Source: Cymbomonas tetramitiformis (lineage: Eukaryota > Chlorophyta > Pyramimonadophyceae > Pyramimonadales > Pyramimonadaceae). Taken from it: DNA of 64,000 nt. The stretch is taken from the NCBI GenBank assembly GCA_001247695.2, contig LGRX02024790.1, positions 1-64,000 on the forward strand, written 5' to 3'. A program made the translations under genes and the position numbers. Each line of letters starts with the position of its first letter. The stretch's first letter is position 1. Positions 1 to 9,062 of the stretch are shown here, piece after piece. The notes below the pieces were generated by a model. The model was not told the origin of the DNA and ran no database searches. It worked only from the letters and a program-made list of their open reading frames with translations.

Positions 1-404
1 GGGCTACCGGGGCAGCGGTCGCACTGCATGCGCCATGAGCTACCGGGGCAGCGGCTGCATACAGTGCGTGATGGGCTACCGGGGCAGCGGCTGCACTGCA
101 TGCGCCAAGGGCTGCGGAGGCAGCGGCCGCACTGCATGCGCCAAGGGCTGCGGGGTCAGCGGCCGCACTGCATGCGCCATGCGCTGTGAGGTCCGCACGA
201 GTTGCAGGAGCAGCGAGGTCTGCGCGAGCTACCGGGGCAGGTCTGCGCGAGCTACCGGGGCAGCGGCCGCACTGCATGCGCCATGGGCTACCGTGGCAGC
301 AGTCGCACTGCATGCGCCATGGGCTACCGGGGCAGCGGCTGCACTGCGGCCGCACTGCATGTGCCAAGGGCTGCGGAGGCAGCGGCCGCACTGCATGCGC
401 CTAG
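1..404. repeat. 36-bp GC-rich minisatellite, left block
   Basis: Tandem 36-bp units of the form GGGCTACCGGGGCAGCGGCC followed by GCACTGCATGCGCCAT; unit starts at 1, 37, 73 and 109 are exactly 36 bases apart. Some units are degenerate (a shortened, duplicated CTGCGCGAGCTACC segment near 220-255). Because 36 is a multiple of 3, several frames stay open on both strands; I do not treat them as genes. The array is cut at 404 by a transposon and resumes in the same orientation at 2542. Confidence 0.95.
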
Positions 405-439
405 CACTCACAGAAAAATAAGGGCTCAATTCCCACTCA

Positions 440-705
440 ATTGAGTGTGAACTGAGGGCAAACTGAGGGCAAACTGAGTGCGAACTGAGGGTGATCTGAG
501 TGCGATCTGAGGGTGATCTGAGTGCGATCTGAGGGTGATCTGAGTGCGAACTGAGTAGACTGAGTGCAGAACTGAGGGTGATCTGAGTGCGAGCTGAGGG
601 TGATCTGAGTGCGAACTGAGGGTGATCTGAGTGCGAACTGAGGGCGATCTGAGTGCGAACTGAGGGTGATCTGAGTGCGAACTGAGCGACTCAGTTCATA
701 CTCAG
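440..705. repeat. Subterminal ~20-bp tandem repeats, left arm
   Basis: Alternating units built on GGGTGATCTGAGTGCG and GAGTGCGAACTGAG repeat more than ten times just inside the left end of the foldback element. Subterminal arrays of this kind are typical of CACTA elements, where they bind transposase. Confidence 0.85.
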
Positions 706-2314
706 TTCATACTCAGTTCATACTCAGCTTATTACACTGCATGAATTCGCGTATTCCCAATTCGCGAATTCCCACATTCGCGAATTCCTACAGAATGAAT
801 ACATGTTTGTATATATGCATATATATATCTCACATATTTGGCGAAATAAATACTAACCGTTGAGAAACCGCTACTACTAACCGTTTGAGTCAACAATGTT
901 TTTAGTTGGTATGTATGTTCGGATAAATCTTTGACCAGTCAACGTTTTATCAACTGATGATATTAACGTTGCGCCCACGCAAGAACCGACCACAAAAGCT
1001 GATAATTCATACTGCATTATTTCCTAGCCGTGTTATTCTTGCACAGCAAACGAAATGAAGTTTCAGATGCAGTGATACATAATAACTATACAGCATGCAT
1101 GCGAGCATGCAATGGATGGGTAGACAGCCACCTAGGCACAAGGAATCGCACAACGCAAGGGAACACAATTCAGGCACACGTTGACAATATATATTTCTAA
1201 TATTACACCTTTTAAAATATTACTCGAAATGGTTTTGTGTTTTCTATCCTAGTGCTATTCTTTTGTTTTTGGCCAACCCTAGTTGGCAGTATCACATTCA
1301 TCAACCTGACAGCAACACTATCTATACGCATGCGACCTCAGCGACATGAGAACATCTCCAGCGGCATCAATGCAGTTGCTCGTTCCAGCGACATCTGCAG
1401 TTGCGCAACCCCGACCTAGTTAGCACAAAATGATATGCAGAACAGAACAACGCAGTATGTATTCCGGCTGCAGCGCGCATGTGGGAGCGACCAAGAGCAT
1501 CACTGCTTCCATACACGCAGGTGAGTTTGTTCATATTGTTATATGTGTGTGCGTTGTCGCTGCCTTCCATGATAAGGTCCGTTTCTGTTCTGCATATCAT
1601 TTTGTGCTAACTAGGTCGGGGTTGCGCAACTGCAGATGTCGCTGGAACGAGCAACTGCGTTGATGCCGCTGGAGATGTTCTCATGTCGCTGAGGTCGCAT
1701 GCGTATAGATAGTGTTGCTGTCAGGTTGATGAATGTGATACTGCCAACTAGGGTTGGCCAAAAACAAAAGAATAGCACTAGGATAGAAAACACAAAACCA
1801 TTTCGAGTAATATTTTAAAAGGTGTAATATTAGAAATATATATTGTCAACGTGTGCCTGAATTGTGTTCCCTTGCATTGTGCGATTCCTTGTGCCTAGGT
1901 GGCTGTCTACCCATCCATTGCATGCTCGCATGCATGCTGTATAGTTATTATGTATCACTGCATCTGAAACTTCATTTCGTTTGCTGTGCAAGAATAACAC
2001 GGCTAGGAAATAATGCAGTATGAATTATCAGCTTTTGTGGTCGGTTCTTGCGTGGGCGCAACGTTAATATCATCAGTTGATAAAACGTTGACTGGTCAAA
2101 GATTTATCCGAACATATATACCAACTAAAAACATTGTTGACTCAAACGGTTAGTAGTAGCGGTTTCTCAACGGTTAGTATTTATTTCGCCAAATATGTGA
2201 GATATATATATGCATATATACAAACATGTATTCATTCTGTAGGAATTCGCGAATGTGGGAATTCGCGAATTGGGAATACGCGAATTCATGCAGTGTAATA
2301 AGCTGAGTATGAAC

Positions 2315-2497
2315 TGAGTATGAACTGAGTATGAACTGAGTATGAACTGAGTCGCTCAGTTCGCACTCAGATCACCCTCAGTTCGCACTCAGATCACCCT
2401 CAGTTCGCACTCAGTTCGCACTCAGATCACCCTCAGATCGCACTCAGATCACCCTCAATTCGCACTCAGTTTGCCCTCAGTTTGCCCTCAGTTCACA
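2315..2497. repeat. Subterminal ~20-bp tandem repeats, right arm
   Basis: Inverted counterpart of the left subterminal array (CGCACTCAGATCACCCTCAG units). It is shorter than the left array, so the arms differ in repeat number although the rest of the arms matches almost base for base. Confidence 0.85.
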
Positions 2498-2541
2498 CTT
2501 AATTGAGTGGGAATTGAGCCCTTATTTTTCTGTGAGTGTAG

Positions 2542-2766
2542 GGCTGCGGGGTCAGCGGCCGCACTGCATGCGCCATGCGCTGTGAGGTCCGCGCGAGTTG
2601 CAGGAGCAGCGAAGTCTGCGCGAGCTACCGGGGCAGCGGCCGCACTGCATGCGCCATGGGCTACCGGAGCAGCAGCCGCACTGCATGCGCCATGGGCTAC
2701 CGGGACAGCGGCCGCACTGCATGCACCATGTGCTACCGGGGCAGCGGCCGCACTGCATGCGCCATG
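2542..2766. repeat. 36-bp GC-rich minisatellite, right block
   Basis: Continuation of the minisatellite seen at 1-404, same orientation and same degenerate internal unit (GAGTTGCAGGAGCAGCGA). It ends at 2766 where unrelated sequence begins. Confidence 0.93.
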
Positions 2767-3060
2767 ATCATCTGTGCCATCGGTATGCGGCACAATACCA
2801 GTCGCGCAATAATTATGTGTGCAACAATCATCCACTGTGCAATAATGTTCCCCTTGCAGTTGCTCTTGCTGATCCTTATTTTGCACATGGGCTCTCATGC
2901 ATATCATCAGCTGATCATGTTGAGGTTGTTGCCGACACTGATGAGCGTGGGTTGATGCGGCTGTAGTTGCGGTGTGTGTGTGCGTGCATGTACACGCATG
3001 TGCATGTGATGGAATAAATATCCCTTGCACGCCCACAATCTCCTGTGCGTGCGTGTGAGT
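2767..3060. other. Spacer with TG/CA-rich stretch, no gene seen
   Basis: Unique sequence between two tandem-repeat blocks. It holds a TG-rich stretch around 2970-3006. The long minus-strand ORF that crosses it starts in one repeat family and ends inside the foldback element, so it is judged an artefact. Confidence 0.6.
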
Positions 3061-3061
3061 G

Positions 3062-4085
3062 AATCCTCCCCACACCAACACAACCCCAAACACGTGTGTG
3101 TGCGCCGGAATCATAATGCGGCTCCCGAGCTGCGCCTCGATTATGCGGATGTTGCGCACATCGCTAGACTGCGAAGGCTGTGCGAGAATAAATCCCCCCC
3201 GCACCAACACAACCCCATACACGTGCGTGTGTGCCAGAATAATAATACAGCTCCCGAGTTGCGCCTCGATTAACCCCTAAACCGTCATAACTATTTTTGG
3301 TTTTGGTTGAAGTCAATGTTTTCCATATACCCGCCGCATACGAAGGCCGATTTGCGTTTTGAGCATACCACTTGAAACGTATTTCAAAGGCGCATCGTAC
3401 TGCATTGTTCAAAATTGAGCATCGAGTGAAAGTGCGATGTCATCAATGAATGTATATCTCACGCATTGCGGCGCTGAATGCGTATTCACTGCCCCGTGTA
3501 AACCCTAATCATGACCCTAGCATGTTTTGCATAACGCCTAGCTATGTGTTGAAGATGTAACGTGACCTAAATAGGGTTGAACATGCGTATTTATACGCGC
3601 AAACCATAACCGTGTGTTGTGTCAAACGATTTTCACACTCTTCATCGTTCGAGCTTGGAAGCATGCGACAGTTTTGAGGGACATTGGGCACGCAGTTTGA
3701 TGCGCATAAGGGAGACCTTTTCAAAACTGTTTTCAAAAGCATTTTTGGATTTTAGACGGCTTCATAAATCAATTTTAGGTACCCTTGGGTCATATATGAC
3801 CCAGGAAACGGTTTAAGGGTTAAGCGGATGTTGCGCACATCGCTAGACTGCGAAGGTTGTGCGGGAACGAATCCCCCCCGCACCAACACAACCCCATACG
3901 CGCGTGTGTGTGTGTGTCAGAATAATAATGCGGCTCCCTAGCTGCGCCTCGATTGTGCGGATGCTGCGCACATTGCTAGGCTGCGAAGGCTGTGCGGGAA
4001 TAATAAATCCCCCCCGCACCAACACAACCCCGTACACGTGCGCGTGCGCCGGAATAACGATCCCCCTTCGCGCGCATTGTGCACG
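3062..4085. repeat. ~130-bp tandem repeat, split by a MITE
   Basis: Units start with CACCAACACAACCCC at 3073, 3202, 3881 and 4017 (129- and 136-bp steps on either side of the insertion). Each unit also carries GCTCCCGAGCTGCGCCTCGA and GCGCACATCGCTAGACTGCG. The block is interrupted between 3270 and 3823 by a TTAA-flanked element. Confidence 0.9.
3274..3819. mobile_element. piggyBac-like MITE (TTAA target), copy 1
   Basis: A 546-bp element flanked by TTAA at 3270-3273 and 3820-3823. The ends are CCCCTAAACCGT and, read inward from the right, CCCTTAAACCGT. Removing it with one TTAA rejoins the ~130-bp repeat (CGATTAAGCGGATG, versus CGATTATGCGGATG in an intact unit). TTAA duplication and ends starting CCC are the signature of piggyBac elements; no transposase is encoded. 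Internal similarity links it to the copies ending at 16070 and 52368. Confidence 0.85.
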
Positions 4086-5012
4086 TGTGTGTGTGCTGCC
4101 CTCCAGCATGAGCGCACCATCATTTGCAACGCTACCATAAAGATGCTGCAATAGCACCGAGTCATCGTCACCATTTACAGCAGCTGCGTCACGTGATAAT
4201 GATGTAGACGACAATTTTGCCCACTCCATCGCTGATGATGGATAACCTGGGCGTACAGTTGGAGATGGTGGAGATGGTGATGATGCACTAGCAGCCGCAG
4301 CTGCCGCAGCCGCAACATGCTTACATCTGCTTCGTAGGGAGTTATTTGCCGCCGATGGGGGCACCAATAATGGTGCTGAATCGGAAGGGTATCGCGGCGA
4401 TGCGGATCCAGAGTGAACAACCAACAAAGTATATGCGTACGCGATCGGTGACGTCGAATGGCATTTTGTCGCCGGTACGCGCATGATGAAACACTCATGT
4501 GATAATCCAAGGTGTATACACAGTGCCGATGGTATAATATGCAAGCCATGCGCATCACCATTCGTATTGTTATGTATACTCTTGTCGGTCGCGCAGTGAT
4601 GAAACGCAGCGTCATCCGTGCATGGGACAACATCGCCGTGGGCAAGCTGTCGCACCTCGCATGCGTCATTGGTTGCGCCCATATCACCGGTATCGCTGGC
4701 TACATAATGATGTGCAGAAGTGTCAGCACACATAGTTGTATCGGTAAAAACGGATGATGACGACAGTGATGACAATTGAACATTGTCAATATCCGGCTGC
4801 CGCTGCTCGCAACCGTTCTCAACTGCATTGCCACTGAATTCTGCACCATCAATAGTATATAATAATCCCAATTGATGATGTGCTGACGACGCCGATGTCT
4901 CATCATTCGTGGCCGATATGTCACAATTACACTTCGATAGTGTTGCAGCCATGTCCATACTCAAGGCTGTATCACAATAATGAAGGCAATGTGACGGCCC
5001 ATCAGCATTCAT
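3843..5012 (-). CDS. Hypothetical ORF B, low-complexity, possibly part of a broken gene
   Basis: A 389-codon minus-strand ORF that I do not recognise. It is rich in Ser, Ala, His and Asp, with a poly-Ala run near the middle and a proline-rich PSPPSPT segment after it. A motif ACEVRQLAH matches ACEVRQSAH at the end of the ORF just upstream (5035-6708), and acidic DDA-type sequence follows it, so the two ORFs share an internal repeat and may be one gene broken by a frame change or a missed intron near 5015-5040. The last ~80 codons run into the ~130-bp tandem repeat and are probably not real coding sequence. No membrane segment or catalytic motif is visible. Confidence 0.3.
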   Translation of the reverse strand: MNADGPSHCLHYCDTALSMDMAATLSKCNCDISATNDETSASSAHHQLGLLYTIDGAEFSGNAVENGCEQRQPDIDNVQLSSLSSSSVFTDTTMCADTSAHHYVASDTGDMGATNDACEVRQLAHGDVVPCTDDAAFHHCATDKSIHNNTNGDAHGLHIIPSALCIHLGLSHECFIMRVPATKCHSTSPIAYAYTLLVVHSGSASPRYPSDSAPLLVPPSAANNSLRSRCKHVAAAAAAAASASSPSPPSPTVRPGYPSSAMEWAKLSSTSLSRDAAAVNGDDDSVLLQHLYGSVANDGALMLEGSTHTRAQCARRGIVIPAHAHVYGVVLVRGGFIIPAQPSQPSNVRSIRTIEAQLGSRIIILTHTHTRVWGCVGAGGIRSRTTFAV

Positions 5013-5034
5013 TACAAGTGCTGCATCATCGTTA

Positions 5035-6708
5035 TTAGTATACTATATGGGCAGATTGCCGCACCTCACATGCATTCCAAGTATCAGCAGGGTCATCAGC
5101 CGTATAACAATGTGTTGCTTCATTAGGCGAAGGGTCGTCATATGTGAGTATACGATGTGTAGCTGATAGTGACGGCGATGATGATGCTCCATGATTTCCA
5201 GCACTCACAGTCTCAGCATGATGCTCAACCACGTCGCAAAATACATCATCAAAAGGCGGCTTCGGAGGTGGCGATGGTGCCGTGCCGATGATGCACTGCC
5301 GATGTTCATCATAATGAGACAACGACGACGTATGCTTGGCAGCCGGCAACGTTTCATCACTGCCAATGATTATCTGCTGCTGCTCAAGGTGAACGCGAGC
5401 ACGTTGCTGCCACAACCGCTGAGGCATTGCAAGAACCCGATCGGACTCTGCGATCACGTGCTGCGCATACACCGAAAATTCGGAGACACGAAGATCGTCA
5501 TATGATGCCGATGATTCAAGTTGTTCGGGGTATTGCGATGATGCCGAGCCGTTATCCTCTGCAGATTTGCACGTTGCTATCGTAGCTGATACTGACATTG
5601 CCGATGAATTGCACGATGATAACGTATCCGCACGGTCAATACATGGGGGTGCATGATAGTCGGCTGTACGATATCCTGCCGTGCAGTTGTCAGCCGCTTC
5701 ATCATCAGCTGTGCAATAATCCGTACCAATCGGTGGCGGCTCTGGAGGTGGCGACAGAATATGGATATCCTTACCCGAGTCACCGGATGAAATATAATGA
5801 CCAGTCGTGACATTAGATATATCAGGCGGCTCTGGAGGTGGCGAATCTGCATGGTTATTGCTGATCATCACTCCTCCCCCTCCCTCAAGGTGATCGAGAC
5901 GCGGCGAGATCGGTGCCTGCGGCTGCTGCGAGCGCACACCCAGCTCAGGTCGCGCGTCGTCTTGCAGCGACCGGCCGTGCACACCAAGCCGTGCAGCAAC
6001 TGCGGAAGGCCCTTCCAGAGGCAACGCGGATGCTACTGCTGCGCTAGCATTCTCATCACCAACGCAAGCCCAGACGACATCATCATCATCATCATCATCA
6101 GTTGTTATTTCAGAGCTGCCATCACGTATCGGCAGCGTCTGCTGCTGCCGTAACCGCTGGTGATGTCGTATGGCGATCCGATGCTGGCGACGATGCTTGG
6201 CGTTCAACCACCGCGTGTACCCAGCCAACTCCTCCGTTTGCTGCCGACGCAGCCGTTGACACCGTCGCTTGGCGATAAGTCGTTGGCGCCGATGCTTGGC
6301 GGCCAGCCACCGCGAGTACTCAGCATGCGGAATCCGTACGTCCACGCGCGCATGACGCCACAACAACGTACTATACGACATCTCAGGCCGACAAGAGCCA
6401 ACGCCCAGCGGACATGACGACATGTGATGGAGCTGAAGCACGGGCAACAGAGGCAAATAGACGTCGTACCACCCAATACACGCACAATCGTGCGACAAAA
6501 CTCGTTCCAAGGTGCACAGGTCATGCGGCTGCAGCATACACGGTTGCATAGGGCGCTGCGCGTACGCGCACCAATTTACGTACTGAGCATGGGTCGCCAG
6601 TCGACGGTCGATCATGCCGTGCAATACATGCGCCTCCAGTCGTACAACAGCACTCGAATACTCTCCCATAGGGGACTCTAATAAAATCGAGAATGGCACG
6701 CAGTTCAT
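5035..6708 (-). CDS. Hypothetical ORF A, charged repeat protein
   Basis: A 557-codon minus-strand ORF of unknown function. The first ~120 residues are mixed and Cys/His-rich. Residues around 130-190 hold a duplicated basic unit (SRWLAAKHRRQRLIAKRR, then TRWLNAKHRRQHRIAIRHHQ), followed by an acidic run of seven Asp and two DSPPPEPP/LSPPPEPP boxes. The duplicated basic segment and non-periodic composition make coding plausible; the absence of any known domain and of a second copy leaves it unproven. The first Met at 6708 follows a stop in frame. ORF B (3843-5012) lies 22 bases downstream in another frame and shares the ACEVRQ motif. Confidence 0.4.
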   Translation of the reverse strand: MNCVPFSILLESPMGEYSSAVVRLEAHVLHGMIDRRLATHAQYVNWCAYAQRPMQPCMLQPHDLCTLERVLSHDCACIGWYDVYLPLLPVLQLHHMSSCPLGVGSCRPEMSYSTLLWRHARVDVRIPHAEYSRWLAAKHRRQRLIAKRRCQRLRRQQTEELAGYTRWLNAKHRRQHRIAIRHHQRLRQQQTLPIRDGSSEITTDDDDDDDVVWACVGDENASAAVASALPLEGPSAVAARLGVHGRSLQDDARPELGVRSQQPQAPISPRLDHLEGGGGVMISNNHADSPPPEPPDISNVTTGHYISSGDSGKDIHILSPPPEPPPIGTDYCTADDEAADNCTAGYRTADYHAPPCIDRADTLSSCNSSAMSVSATIATCKSAEDNGSASSQYPEQLESSASYDDLRVSEFSVYAQHVIAESDRVLAMPQRLWQQRARVHLEQQQIIIGSDETLPAAKHTSSLSHYDEHRQCIIGTAPSPPPKPPFDDVFCDVVEHHAETVSAGNHGASSSPSLSATHRILTYDDPSPNEATHCYTADDPADTWNACEVRQSAHIVY

Positions 6709-7058
6709 CGATTATACCGATTGACGACGTGTAGATATTCGTTCGCAATATTCGACAATATTCGCAGCCTTGACGAAAGGCTGACGCGACCAACGCGTTT
6801 TTAACGTCGACGTCTTCAGAATCTTCGCGGGTTTCCGTGGAAAACCCTCCCGGAACTTGCGTACCGGCAATTGTTGTTCACCCGCTACTGCCGGCACAGA
6901 CAGGCCGCGTCTAACGCAACCACGCTGATACCAGTTGTTCGGGGGCTCTCTAAGAGCCTATCGGTCTACTGTGCAATGCAGGAAAGGAACCTAGTTCAAT
7001 CCTACAAGGAGATATATTGCTGTAAGCATGATATATATGAATCGGATCTTTTAACTCT
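6709..7058. other. Intergenic stretch, no gene seen
   Basis: Short ORFs only. Nothing recognisable between the start of ORF A and the TTAA of the next MITE. Confidence 0.5.
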
Positions 7059-7062
7059 TTAA

Positions 7063-7530
7063 CCCCTAAACTGCTATGTGATGAGCTAGCTCATCAACGG
7101 ACTTACTTTCAAATTCGTTCCTCGGCCACTTGTGTCAAGGACAGTGGTCGGAATCACTCACCTAAGTTATATACGTCTACCTGAACATGTATTCCTAAAA
7201 TGTATCGACTTACTTTACCCATATATCAATTATATATATCTCACTTAGAAGCATTTCTCACGTCCGCGAAACCTCAAAGTTTGTCATTCTCGTGTGATGT
7301 GAAATCGAAGAAATCGCTTTTAAAACGCGTAAAATCGTGCTACATGCTTTATTGGCCACGTGTGTGAAATGTTTTATTGTATATTGTCATATCAAACCGC
7401 AACGCATCTCACGTGGAGCATACACCGACTTTCTACACAGCTTTTCCCCCAAAAACACCAAATCTGGCCTTAAGTATGGAAAACATTGAAAATCTAATGT
7501 TTTTTCTTGTTTTTTGGTGTTTTTTTCACC
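7063..7530. mobile_element. piggyBac-like MITE, left part only (copy 2)
   Basis: Starts after TTAA (7059-7062) with CCCCTAAACTGCT and matches the interior of the complete copy at 21214-22040, ending with the shared AAGTATGGAAAAC and TTTTTTGGTGTTTTT segments. Similarity stops at 7530, exactly where the reverse transcriptase/RNase H remnant begins, so the right half has been lost or displaced. Confidence 0.65.
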
Positions 7531-8519
7531 TATACCACTTGCATCCGTTTGTACCAAAAACGGCGCTGACCCATCCGCGGTTGCCTTCATGTCAGGCAAT
7601 GCCAATACAGGGGCTGAGGAAAGTGCGGTCTTCAACTCGTCGAAGGCCCATTGCTGGAGTTCTCCCCATTGCCACGGTACATCGGTCTTGGTGAGCGAGG
7701 TCAGGGGTTGGGCTCCATTCCCACCAGGCATCAGCTCCGTGAACTGCTGATGTTTTTGACCGACTTGGTGGCCGACACGTCTCCTTAGTGCCGAGGGCAG
7801 CCGCATCCTGCTTCCATATTTAGTGGAATGCTTCCTGCTTTGCAGACAGTTATGTTTGAGGGGAACAGACTCCAGTAGATCGTTCCGAAGGCCTTGCCTT
7901 ACTCATCGACGTAAATGTATTATAAATAAGGGGTTGGGCAATCTCCGAGAACCGGTGCACGAACCGGCGGTAGTACCCCGCTAGCCCAAGGAACTGTCTG
8001 ACGTGGGTTACCGTCTCCAGCTTCGGCCAGTCCTTGATGGAGGACACCTTGTCATGCTGAGGTTGGCATCCTTAGGCGGAGAGAGTGTGGCCCAGGAACC
8101 GTAGAGACTCCTTCAACATCTGCGCCTTGGATGCCTTCAAATATACCCCTTTTTCTCGACAAGTGCCCAAGAACTGACGTACGTGGTCGGAGTGTTCCTC
8201 CACCGTGCGCGAGAAGACGACCACATCGTCGATGAAAATTCGTACAAAGGGGAGATGGCCGAGTGTACGCTGCATTCGCCGTTGATATTGAGAGGGAGAG
8301 TTCTGCAGGCCCTGGGGCATCACCAACCATTCAGGCCCCCATCTGGGTGGTGAAGGCGGTCTTCTTCACGTCCTCCTCGGCCATCGGCACTTGCCAGAAT
8401 CCGTCCACCGCGTCAAAGGAGGAGAAGAACGCTGCCCCTTGCATCTCGTCAAACATCAGTTGGATGTCCGGTAGTGGGTACCGGTCCCGCACCGTCTGCT
8501 GGTTCAATTGTCGGTAATC
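7531..8519 (-). pseudogene. Ty3/gypsy pol remnant: RT core to start of RNase H
   Basis: Continuation of the element whose protease and RT start lie at 11921-13182. In order on the minus strand it shows RT block DRYPLPDIQLMFDEM, FSSFDAVDGFWQVPM, the catalytic box FIDDVVVFSRT (near 8240), the FLGLAGYYRRFVHRFS thumb/connection motif (near 7980) and the RNase H start FLVQTDASGIG (near 7550). It is broken: two bases appear to be missing near 8331 (before the EWLVMPQGLQN block), a TAA stop lies after the FLGHTLSA motif near 8072, and further stops follow FSEIAQPL. RNase H is cut at 7530 by MITE sequence. No integrase or own LTR was found. Confidence 0.88.
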
Positions 8520-8712
8520 TGTGAGATATATTGTACCGTAATATATCGGGGTGGTCACTGAGTTATTCTCCTACAAGTGTAAACTGAATATAAAGATAAA
8601 CGAATATAATGCGGAGCTGTGACCTAGGTATCTGCCACCAAGTACTGTACGAGTAATGGTACAGCTAAACGGAGTCATGCACATAATGACCTACGGTGCA
8701 CTGAATCCAGCA
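8520..8712 (-). repeat. 3' LTR of gag-only element (193 bp)
   Basis: Near-identical to 11724-11920. On the element's strand it is preceded by a purine-rich run (AGGGTGGTG) that fits a short polypurine tract. Confidence 0.92.
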
Positions 8713-9062
8713 CACCACCCTGTAACTGTACGGAGTGTTGTTCAGGTGGCAGAGAGCGGCTCACAGACAAAATGTTCCGAAACAACAAACAGCTAAGAGC
8801 TGGAAACTGCTAGAGGGAGGCCTGTGCTTTAGCCAGGGCGGTCACTTTCTAAAACTGCTGCTAGGATACTGCTTTCTTGCTAGGTTCCTACAGCTAATCC
8901 CAAGGCAACTCAGCCACTTTCAAAGTGGTCCACAAAGTTGCAGAGTTCACCAGTGTTGAAGATGTTGTCAGAGGCAAAGATGCCAGAACCAGAGTCCAGA
9001 GACCATAATCCAGAACCAGAGCCCAGAGATCAGAGTCCAGAGTCCAAAAACAGAACCAGGGT
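8713..9062. other. 3' untranslated part of gag-only element
   Basis: 350 bases between the gag stop and the 3' LTR. Repetitive CAGAGTCCAGA-like sequence and short ORFs; no pol motif in any frame. Confidence 0.7.

Larger units (their letters stand above)
405..2538. mobile_element. CACTA-like foldback transposon, non-autonomous
   Basis: Two nearly perfect inverted arms (about 405-1448 and 1583-2538) surround a ~134-bp spacer. The ends read CACTCACAGAAAAATAAGGG and its reverse complement. The trinucleotide TAG flanks both ends (402-404 and 2539-2541). Removing the element plus one TAG restores the 36-bp minisatellite phase with a single base change, so TAG is a true 3-bp target duplication. CACT-starting ends, 3-bp duplications and subterminal repeats are hallmarks of the CACTA (EnSpm) superfamily; that assignment is inference because no transposase is present. 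Identical 60-residue ORFs in the two arms (1237-1419 plus, 1611-1793 minus) are only copies of the same arm sequence. The arms hold A+T-rich DNA with no recognisable gene. Confidence 0.88.

Noticed and set aside
440..705. CRISPR-like look of the regular ~20-bp repeats
   Set aside because: Repeats are head-to-tail without unique spacers, lie inside a transposon arm, and the genome is eukaryotic.
1237..1793. Two identical 60-codon ORFs in opposite orientation
   Set aside because: They are the same stretch of the palindrome arms; nothing else supports coding.
2488..3222. A 244-codon minus-strand ORF
   Set aside because: It runs from the ~130-bp repeat through the 36-bp repeat into the end of the foldback transposon, so it is a chance composite.
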